NCBI GenBank assembly: GCA_902765655.1 | Contig: CACXAK010000077.1 | Location: forward strand, 1 to 9,678 | Length of the DNA: 9,678 bases | Source: an uncultured bacterium | GTDB taxonomy: Bacteria > Cyanobacteriota > Vampirovibrionia > Gastranaerophilales > Gastranaerophilaceae | Direction: 5' to 3' | Shown: positions 4,753-9,678 of the stretch, one piece after another | Layout of the letters: each line of letters begins with the position of its first letter | How positions within the stretch are numbered: the stretch's first letter is position 1 | Made by a program: the position numbers and the translations under genes | Notes under the pieces: model-generated | The model's database searches: none | Told to the model about the DNA's origin: nothing | The model's input: the letters and a program-made list of their open reading frames with translations, nothing else

Positions 4753-5127
4753 TTGGGAATAGAATTGACAGAAGAAACTGCAGGAAATAAAAATTGTGTG
4801 CGTCCGTGGGGCTTTTACAGAGTAATTGCTCAGGGTAAAAATTATGCGGCAAAGATTCTGCATGTTAATGTCGGGCAGAAATTATCCGTTCAGTCGCATA
4901 AATACAGAAGTGAACATTGGGTCATTGCCTGCGGAAAGGCAAAGGTTTTACTCAATGATAAGGAATTTGAGTTAGAGGTCGGGCAAAGTGTTGATATCCA
5001 TGTAAACGCTATTCACTCTCTTGCAAATCCTTTCGGTGAAGAACTTGAAGTTTTGGAATTGCAAATGGGCGAAACAATATCAGAAGATGATATCATAAGG
5101 TACTCCGATATTTACGGAAGAATTTAA
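4753..5127 (+). CDS. Stand-alone cupin of the mannose-6-phosphate isomerase type II family
   Basis: A single cupin domain of 124 residues. It corresponds to the C-terminal isomerase domain of bifunctional mannose-1-phosphate guanylyltransferase/mannose-6-phosphate isomerase proteins. Visible motifs are RPWGFYRVI near the N-terminus, the metal-binding signature LSVQSHKYRSEHW (Q, H, E, H ligands), a later His in HVNAIHSLAN, and the family ending EDDIIRYSDIYGR. The nucleotidyltransferase half is absent. Likely role: metal-dependent interconversion of mannose-6-phosphate and fructose-6-phosphate, or another sugar-phosphate step for cell-surface glycans. No ATG start exists: TTG at 4753 or TTG at 4765 are the options, and GGGA 6 nt before 4765 makes the shorter form (120 residues) quite possible. 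Its end overlaps the convergent gene at 5124 by 4 bp. Confidence 0.85.
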   Translation: MGIELTEETAGNKNCVRPWGFYRVIAQGKNYAAKILHVNVGQKLSVQSHKYRSEHWVIACGKAKVLLNDKEFELEVGQSVDIHVNAIHSLANPFGEELEVLELQMGETISEDDIIRYSDIYGRI

Positions 5128-5684
5128 ATTTCATCAAGTTCAGATATTTTAATATCATGGAAGCCGTCTTTTAGGGCTTCAAGCGGTTCTTTGTTATGAA
5201 GTATGGCATCACTTATTTGCAAATTAGATATTAAAACTTCATCGGTGCTTGTTCTGTATGCCAGATGTGTCGGACTATTCCCGTCTTTTAAAAATGTTGT
5301 TGGAATTTTTAAATAGTTTAGCAATTCAGTGAATTTATTCCAGATATCTTGACTTGGTTTTGTATTTTTTGATCCGAGCAAAACCGCCTGTAAATTTTTA
5401 TCTTTTAAATCTATATTATTCCTGAGGAATTCGAGTACATTAGAAAAAATATGATTATTTTTATTTAAAGGTATAAGGTGCATTAATACTGCCTTATCAC
5501 CGTTGGTTATTAGGCATGATGTGCAGTCACAGACTCTTTGCGTAAATACATCTTTGCCGACACGGCTTGAGCTGATTGCCCATGGGTAATCGACCAGATT
5601 GTCACGGCTAAATGAAGACGTAATTTTATTAAAGTTAGTCCAGGTTGTTGGTACTATTTTTGATGTAAAAGATATTTCCTGCAT
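5124..5684 (-). CDS. Uncharacterised protein with weak CheD/CNF-like pattern
   Basis: A 186-residue protein without a firm family assignment. Residues 52-72 contain three Cys (C52, C54, C57) and then KAVLMHLIPLN with H69. Later come VLLGSKN (101-107) and GNSPTHLAYRTSTDEVLI (135-152). The order Cys, strand, His followed by LP, then a Gly-rich strand pair, recalls CheD receptor deamidases. The C52-H69 distance of 17 equals that between the CheD catalytic Cys and His as I recall them. This is pattern-level inference only. There is no signal peptide or membrane segment. It follows the upstream minus-strand gene with stop and start adjoining (TAAATG) and has no ribosome-binding site of its own, so translational coupling is likely. 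Confidence 0.7.
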   Translation of the reverse strand: MQEISFTSKIVPTTWTNFNKITSSFSRDNLVDYPWAISSSRVGKDVFTQRVCDCTSCLITNGDKAVLMHLIPLNKNNHIFSNVLEFLRNNIDLKDKNLQAVLLGSKNTKPSQDIWNKFTELLNYLKIPTTFLKDGNSPTHLAYRTSTDEVLISNLQISDAILHNKEPLEALKDGFHDIKISELDEI

Positions 5685-6002
5685 TTAATTGATATAAAAC
5701 CGAAAAAATAAAAATTTGCGCTTTTTATACGGATGTAAAATATTTGGATTATTTTTGTCTCTTATATATAGTGGCTTGCGTTTTTCTTTTTCTTTTTCTT
5801 TTTTGTTTTTTTTAACCGGGATATGAGTTTTAATATCAGACTTTTTGTATAAATCGGGCATTTTTCCGTTTTCTTGTACATATTTTGCATATTCTATTTG
5901 TTTGTCAAAATGTTGCTGGGGTTTTGAGCGAAATTTATTTATGGCATCAAAATATTTATTTTGATATTTTTCCCACGGAACAAAAGCCAAAACTTTTTTC
6001 AT
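5685..6002 (-). CDS. Small Lys-rich uncharacterised protein
   Basis: A 105-residue basic protein that I do not recognise. The N-terminal half is aromatic and charged (WEKYQNKYFDAINKF at 10-24, then a likely helix to about 46). It continues into a Lys/Glu stretch (63-76, KKNKKEKEKEKRKP) and a short basic aromatic tail ending FLFFRFYIN. No signal peptide or membrane span is clear. No Shine-Dalgarno precedes the ATG; a -10 box ends 6 nt before it, which suggests a leaderless mRNA starting at the ATG itself. It is the first gene of a pair with the CheD-like gene and is divergent from hppA. Confidence 0.6.
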   Translation of the reverse strand: MKKVLAFVPWEKYQNKYFDAINKFRSKPQQHFDKQIEYAKYVQENGKMPDLYKKSDIKTHIPVKKNKKEKEKEKRKPLYIRDKNNPNILHPYKKRKFLFFRFYIN

Positions 6003-6008
6003 GAACTA

Positions 6009-6037
6009 ATTTTATCAGTATCATGAATAAATGTAAA
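6009..6037 (-). promoter_or_regulatory. Leaderless-type promoter of the two-gene minus-strand unit
   Basis: On the minus strand, TTTACA (6037-6032), a 17-nt spacer and TAAAAT (6014-6009) are followed by 6 nt and the ATG at 6002. The predicted transcript start coincides with the A of the start codon. Confidence 0.65.
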
Positions 6038-6041
6038 ATAA

Positions 6042-6070
6042 TTGTTAATGGGGTATAAATGGCTTATAAT
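6042..6070 (+). promoter_or_regulatory. hppA promoter
   Basis: TTGTTA (6042-6047), a 17-nt spacer and a perfect TATAAT (6065-6070) predict a start near 6077. The leader is about 32 nt and holds AAGGAGA (6097-6103), 5 nt before the hppA ATG. Its -35 box is only 4 bp from the -35 box of the divergent minus-strand promoter. Confidence 0.8.
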
Positions 6071-6108
6071 TTGTGTAGTATAGATATGATTGAAAGAAGG
6101 AGAGATAT

Positions 6109-8520
6109 ATGATTAAAAAAATTACTGCGTTGATGGCGCTTTTTATCACATCAATTGCTCCTGCTTTTGCAAGTGAAGCGGATTTGGTCGTTCCGAGTAT
6201 TAAGTCGATTTCTCCAAACAGTTATATTTTGCTGTTAATCGGTCTTGGTATTTCTGTTTTCGGACTTTGTTTCGGGTTATGGAAGTTTCTCGAAGTTAAA
6301 AAATTAGATGTTCACTCCGCAATGGCAGCGGTTGGAAACACAATTTTCGAAACCTGCAAAACATATTTAATTCAGCAGGGAAAATTTTTACTCGCATTGG
6401 AAGTTGTAATTGGTGCGTGTATTGCGTTTTATTTCGGTTATTTGCAGGAAATGGGTCTGGCAGGAGTTTTGACTATCCTTGGCTGGTCTGTAATCGGTAT
6501 TTTGGGCTCTTACGCAGTTGCATGGTTTGGTATCAGAATGAATACTCTGGCAAATGCAAGAACAGCTTTTGCATCATTAAAAGGTAATCCGTTGAATATT
6601 TTGAATATTCCTCTTAAAGCGGGTATGAGTATCGGAGTTCTTTTGGTATCTGTTGAACTTATTATGATGCTTGTAATTTTATTATTTGTACCGGGCAAAA
6701 TCGCCGGTGCCTGCTTTATCGGTTTTGCTATCGGTGAATCGTTAGGCGCTTCTGCACTTCGTGTTGCAGGCGGTATTTTTACAAAAATTGCCGATATCGG
6801 TTCTGACTTGATGAAGATTCAGTTCGGTATCAAAGAAGACGACCCTCGTAACCCGGGCGTTATTGCTGATTGCACAGGAGACAATGCAGGCGATTCAATC
6901 GGACCTACGGCTGACGGGTTTGAAACCTATGGTGTGACCGGTGTTGCTCTCGTAAGTTTCATTTTGCTTGCTGTTTTGGGTGACAAAAATCAGGTTCAGC
7001 TTTTGGCCTGGATTTTTGTAATGAGATTTTTAATGATTGTAACCTCTATGGTTGCATACGGAATAAATGCTTTGTGGGATAAGTTTGTTTATTCTAAAAA
7101 GGCAGAAAAATTTGACTTTGAGGTTCCTTTGACCAGACTTGTATGGATTACTTCAATCTTGTCAATCGGTATGACTTACGGGGTCAGCTGTTGGTTATTG
7201 AATCCTTTGGGACATGGAATTTGGGCTGTTTTGGCAACAATTATTTCATGCGGAACTTTGGGTGCTGCTTTAATTCCTGAATTTACCAAGATATTCACTT
7301 CTCCGAAAGCAAAGCACACTGAAGAAGTTGTTACTGCTTCAAGAGAAGGTGGTTCATCTTTGACAATTCTTTCAGGTATTGTTTCAGGAAACTTCTCAGG
7401 ATTCTGGATTGGTGCAGTAATTGTATTTTTGATGGCACTTGCTTATGTTGCAAGTACATTTATCCCTGAATCTTTGATGCAATATTCATCAGTATTTGCA
7501 TTTGGTCTTGTTGCATTCGGGTTCTTGGGAATGGGCCCTGTTACTATTGCGGTTGACTCATACGGCCCTGTAACAGATAATGCGCAATCAGTTTATGAAT
7601 TATCACTGATTGAAGATATACCGGATGTGGCTAATGAAATTGAAAAACAATATTCATTTACTCCTGATTTTGAAAATGCAAAGAAATATCTTGAAGAAAA
7701 TGACGGAGCAGGTAACACCTTCAAAGCAACTTCAAAACCGGTATTAATCGGTACGGCAGTTGTTGGTGCTACAACAATGATTTTCTCATTAATTCTTGTT
7801 ATTCAAAACACATTACACATCAAACCTGAAATGATTTTGAATCTGTTGAATCCGTATACGCTTTTGGGTCTGCTTATGGGTGGAGCTGTAATCTATTGGT
7901 TCAGCGGTGCTTCAATGCAGGCGGTTACAACAGGTGCCTACAGAGCAGTTGAATATATTAAAGAAAATATCAAGCTTGGTGACAGCGATGAAAAAAGTGC
8001 AAATGTCGCAAATTCAAAAGAAGTTGTAAAAATTTGTACTCAATATGCGCAAAAAGGTATGATAAATATCTTTATCGCTCTGTTTACATTCGCTTTGGCT
8101 TTGGCTTGTTTGTCAGCGCCGGGTGAAAAAACTCAGCTTGCTGTTTCATTCTTTGTAAGTTATCTGATTGCAATTGCAATTTTCGGTTTATTCCAGGCGG
8201 TATTTATGGCTAATGCCGGCGGCTGCTGGGATAACGCAAAGAAAATTGTAGAAGTTGATTTGGCTGAAAAAGGAACACCGTTGCATGAAGCAACAGTTGT
8301 CGGTGATACGGTTGGTGATCCTTTCAAAGATACTTCTTCAGTTGCAATGAATCCGATTATTAAATTTACAACTTTGTTCGGTTTGCTTGCGATGGAAATT
8401 GCTATAAACGAAAACTTCCGTCGGATTGCACCTTATGTTGGTATTGTATTTTTAATAATTGCGTTAATCTTTGTTATACGGTCATTCTACGGAATGAGAA
8501 TCCCGACAAAGAAGGGGTAG
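6109..8520 (+). CDS. hppA: Ion-translocating membrane pyrophosphatase, divergent type
   Basis: Integral membrane enzyme that hydrolyses pyrophosphate and pumps H+ and/or Na+. The catalytic set is complete: K226, D229 and D233 (TKIADIGSD), E243 with DDPRNP (244-249), D254/D258/D262 (DCTGDNAGD), GPVTDN (486-491), WDNAKK (707-712), GDTVGDPFKDTS (732-743). About 16 hydrophobic segments span the 803 residues. Differences from the common H+-pyrophosphatases are a signal-like N-terminus (1-21, ending AFA-S), one residue fewer between D233 and E243, a loop about 20 residues longer (500-535), and GNTFKA (535-540) in place of GNTTAA or GNTTKA. K539 at that position marks K+-independent enzymes. The pumped ion cannot be decided from sequence alone. 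It has its own promoter, Shine-Dalgarno and terminator, so it is monocistronic. Confidence 0.95.
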   Translation: MIKKITALMALFITSIAPAFASEADLVVPSIKSISPNSYILLLIGLGISVFGLCFGLWKFLEVKKLDVHSAMAAVGNTIFETCKTYLIQQGKFLLALEVVIGACIAFYFGYLQEMGLAGVLTILGWSVIGILGSYAVAWFGIRMNTLANARTAFASLKGNPLNILNIPLKAGMSIGVLLVSVELIMMLVILLFVPGKIAGACFIGFAIGESLGASALRVAGGIFTKIADIGSDLMKIQFGIKEDDPRNPGVIADCTGDNAGDSIGPTADGFETYGVTGVALVSFILLAVLGDKNQVQLLAWIFVMRFLMIVTSMVAYGINALWDKFVYSKKAEKFDFEVPLTRLVWITSILSIGMTYGVSCWLLNPLGHGIWAVLATIISCGTLGAALIPEFTKIFTSPKAKHTEEVVTASREGGSSLTILSGIVSGNFSGFWIGAVIVFLMALAYVASTFIPESLMQYSSVFAFGLVAFGFLGMGPVTIAVDSYGPVTDNAQSVYELSLIEDIPDVANEIEKQYSFTPDFENAKKYLEENDGAGNTFKATSKPVLIGTAVVGATTMIFSLILVIQNTLHIKPEMILNLLNPYTLLGLLMGGAVIYWFSGASMQAVTTGAYRAVEYIKENIKLGDSDEKSANVANSKEVVKICTQYAQKGMINIFIALFTFALALACLSAPGEKTQLAVSFFVSYLIAIAIFGLFQAVFMANAGGCWDNAKKIVEVDLAEKGTPLHEATVVGDTVGDPFKDTSSVAMNPIIKFTTLFGLLAMEIAINENFRRIAPYVGIVFLIIALIFVIRSFYGMRIPTKKG

Positions 8521-8550
8521 ATTACAAATAAAAAATATTTAATTATAAAT

Positions 8551-8582
8551 AGTCCTCGCCTATCTGGTGAGGGCTGTTTTTT
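8551..8582 (+). terminator. Terminator of hppA
   Basis: A 10-bp stem (8551-8560 with 8566-8575, two G-U pairs) with loop TATCT is followed by GTTTTTT. It lies 30 bp after the hppA stop. Confidence 0.88.
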
Positions 8583-8615
8583 AAGTAGGTCGCCATGCCA
8601 CCCCGATAATTAAAC

Positions 8616-8644
8616 TTGAAAGATTGGTAAAAATTTGATAAAAT
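8616..8644 (+). promoter_or_regulatory. Leaderless-type promoter of the TrmB-family gene
   Basis: TTGAAA (8616-8621), a 17-nt spacer and TAAAAT (8639-8644) are followed by 6 nt and the ATG at 8651. No Shine-Dalgarno lies between -10 box and start codon, so the transcript should begin at the start codon. Confidence 0.7.
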
Positions 8645-8650
8645 CTCGTT

Positions 8651-9448
8651 ATGGATAATATCGTTGAAAAGTTAAAGGCGCTGGGGTTTAATTCATACGA
8701 AGCAAAGGTTTACATCGCTTTATTAAAAAAATACCCCGCAACCGGTTACGAAGTGTCGCAAATGGCTGATATTCCGCAGTCAAGGGCTTATGATGCGTTA
8801 AAATCACTTGCAAGTGATAAAATCGTTATCGCATCTGATGATAAACCCCAAAAATATTCCCCTATTGCACCAAAAGAGCTTACTCAGAGATTTAAACGAA
8901 AAATAAATTCAACTATTGAATATCTTGAAAAAAAACTCCCTGATGTTAAAGAGGATTATAATGAACCGTTGCACACGATTTCAGGATATGAAAATGTACT
9001 TGAAAAACTGAAAGAAATAATAAAAAATTCAAAAAAATCCATTTATATAGAAATTTGGAAAGAAGACTTTAAACACGTTGAAAAAGAGTTGCGTGCCGCT
9101 TATGACAGGGAAGTTGATGTAAAAATTGTTGCATTTGGCGAATTTATGACAAATTTCGGACTTGTATATCAACATGCAGGCGCAAGAGAAATTGAGCATA
9201 CCGCAGGCAGTCGTCTTGTTTATCTGCTTTCTGATATTCAGGAAGCGATGTTCGGTAAGATAGAACAAAATGTCACCTGGACAAAAAATATAGATGTTAT
9301 TTATTTACTCCTTAATTTTGTTGTTCATGATATGTATTTGCTTGATGTAGGCCAAAATTTCCCCGAACAGCTGAAATATTTTTATGGCGCCGGGATGAAG
9401 AATTTAAAAAACAAAATTTTGTCACGCGATGGGGTGAATATACATTAA
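8651..9448 (+). CDS. TrmB-family transcriptional regulator
   Basis: The 265-residue protein opens with a winged helix-turn-helix of the TrmB type (about 5-75): LGFNSYEAKVYIALL, then TGYEVSQMADIPQSRAYDALKSLAS as the recognition region, then a wing with KPQKYSPIAPKEL. A coiled linker helix (about 78-98) probably serves dimerisation. A second domain from about 108 (ISGYENVLEKLKEIIKNSKKSIYIEIW) has the phospholipase D-like fold found in TrmB proteins without the HKD catalytic motif. TrmB proteins are best known as sugar-sensing regulators in archaea; in bacteria the ligands are mostly unknown. No metabolic gene adjoins it, so the target is not evident. The start lacks a Shine-Dalgarno, and a promoter positioned for a leaderless mRNA supports 8651. 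Confidence 0.85.
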   Translation: MDNIVEKLKALGFNSYEAKVYIALLKKYPATGYEVSQMADIPQSRAYDALKSLASDKIVIASDDKPQKYSPIAPKELTQRFKRKINSTIEYLEKKLPDVKEDYNEPLHTISGYENVLEKLKEIIKNSKKSIYIEIWKEDFKHVEKELRAAYDREVDVKIVAFGEFMTNFGLVYQHAGAREIEHTAGSRLVYLLSDIQEAMFGKIEQNVTWTKNIDVIYLLLNFVVHDMYLLDVGQNFPEQLKYFYGAGMKNLKNKILSRDGVNIH

Positions 9449-9456
9449 TAAGGCCG

Positions 9457-9626
9457 TAAGGCACTAGGATACTAGGGCACTAAGAATATTGCAAGAATTG
9501 AAGCAGACAGTAAGGCACTAGGATACTAGGGTACTAAGATACTGAGGCCCTAAGTTGGTATTTCTATATCTAAATTTTCACAAATTCCTAGTGACTTACT
9601 GCCTTAGTATCTTACTGCCTTAATCC
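9457..9626. repeat. Large octamer repeat element, family A
   Basis: Forward octamers TAAGGCAC, TAGGATAC, TAGGGCAC, TAAGAATA start at 9457. A second run, TAAGGCAC, TAGGATAC, TAGGGTAC, TAAGATAC, TGAGGCCC, TAAGTTGG, starts at 9511. Inverted octamers CCTAGTGA, CTTACTGC, CTTAGTAT, CTTACTGC, CTTAATCC fill 9587-9626. The two forward runs agree over about 30 nt with one difference, 54 bp apart. A 14-bp stem (9535-9548 with 9601-9614, one G-U) joins forward and inverted parts. It lies directly after the TrmB-family gene and may end its transcript, although no U-run follows. Confidence 0.8.
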
Positions 9627-9654
9627 TTGCATTTCCCCATGTTCTTGTTATTAT
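9627..9654 (+). promoter_or_regulatory. Leaderless-type promoter before the gene at the window end
   Basis: TTGCAT (9627-9632), a 16-nt spacer and TATTAT (9649-9654), then 6 nt and an ATG at 9661. The geometry of -10 box to start codon is the same as at 6002 and 8651. Confidence 0.45.
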
Positions 9655-9660
9655 TGAATT

Positions 9661-9678
9661 ATGAAAGATATGTTAGAT
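9661..9678 (+). CDS. Possible start of a further gene, cut by the window end
   Basis: Only six codons are visible (MKDMLD). The case rests on the promoter-like boxes ending 6 nt before this ATG and on its place after the repeat element. No Shine-Dalgarno is present. Nothing can be said about the product. Confidence 0.35.

Noticed and set aside
5685..6002. The Lys-rich 105-codon frame as a non-coding artefact
   Set aside because: Its stop adjoins the start of the next gene (TAAATG), a well-spaced promoter ends right before its ATG, and the N-terminal half has a protein-like composition, so it was kept with moderate confidence.
9029..9268. 79-codon minus-strand open frame inside the TrmB-family gene
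   Set aside because: Antisense shadow with no initiation signal; the plus-strand gene has clear family domains.
9457..9626. Repeat cluster at the window end as a CRISPR array
   Set aside because: The units are contiguous 8-mers with no unique spacers of constant length, the second half is inverted, and no cas gene is near.
9449..9630. Inverted repeat after the TrmB-family gene as the ends of an insertion sequence
   Set aside because: There is no transposase frame between the halves, no target duplication is visible, and the similarity is explained by octamer units.

Overview
The window is AT-rich bacterial chromosomal DNA. It combines a core ribosomal-protein block, long AT-rich spacers carrying short-period tandem repeats, a large membrane pyrophosphatase of a divergent type and a TrmB-family regulator. 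Together these suggest a host-associated lineage such as the non-photosynthetic Cyanobacteria relatives (Vampirovibrionia/Gastranaerophilales). This placement is inference from style and gene content only; a clostridial or other low-GC lineage cannot be excluded. Nothing resembles a phage, plasmid or integrated island.

Layout. Positions 1-221 hold a truncated heptamer repeat and a strong hairpin terminator. On the minus strand follow an unrecognised Met/Gln-rich coiled-coil protein (222-752) and clpP (880-1500), separated by the clpP terminator. Divergent from clpP runs the translation/transcription block on the plus strand: rpmG (1736-1903), tRNA-Trp (1990-2062), secE, nusG, rplK, rplA. It closes at a symmetric terminator at about 4302-4334. 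The usual next genes of this cluster (rplJ, rplL, rpoB) are absent. A small minus-strand orphan (4345-4620) converges on that terminator. Then come a stand-alone phosphomannose-isomerase-type cupin (4753-5127), a minus-strand gene pair (6002 down to 5124) whose second member looks faintly CheD-like, the divergent membrane pyrophosphatase hppA (6109-8520) with its own promoter and terminator, and a TrmB-family regulator (8651-9448). The window ends in an inverted octamer-repeat element and the probable start of another gene at 9661.

How the genes work together. rpmG, secE, nusG, rplK and rplA supply ribosome, Sec translocon and transcription elongation parts. Two near-identical small RNA structures stand directly before the Shine-Dalgarno sequences of rplK and rplA. 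They resemble the 23S rRNA site for protein L1, so L1 probably represses both genes separately. A hairpin followed by a U-run in the rpmG leader may act as an attenuator for the whole block.

Other main signals. (1) Three gene starts (6002 minus, 8651 plus, 9661 plus) have a -10-like box ending exactly 6 nt before the ATG and no Shine-Dalgarno, which predicts leaderless mRNAs. (2) Two octamer-repeat families, each built as forward then inverted units, lie in spacers of otherwise conserved gene order. (3) The pyrophosphatase keeps all catalytic residues but has a Lys at the K+-dependence position and a longer loop. No wholly new multi-gene system is evident.
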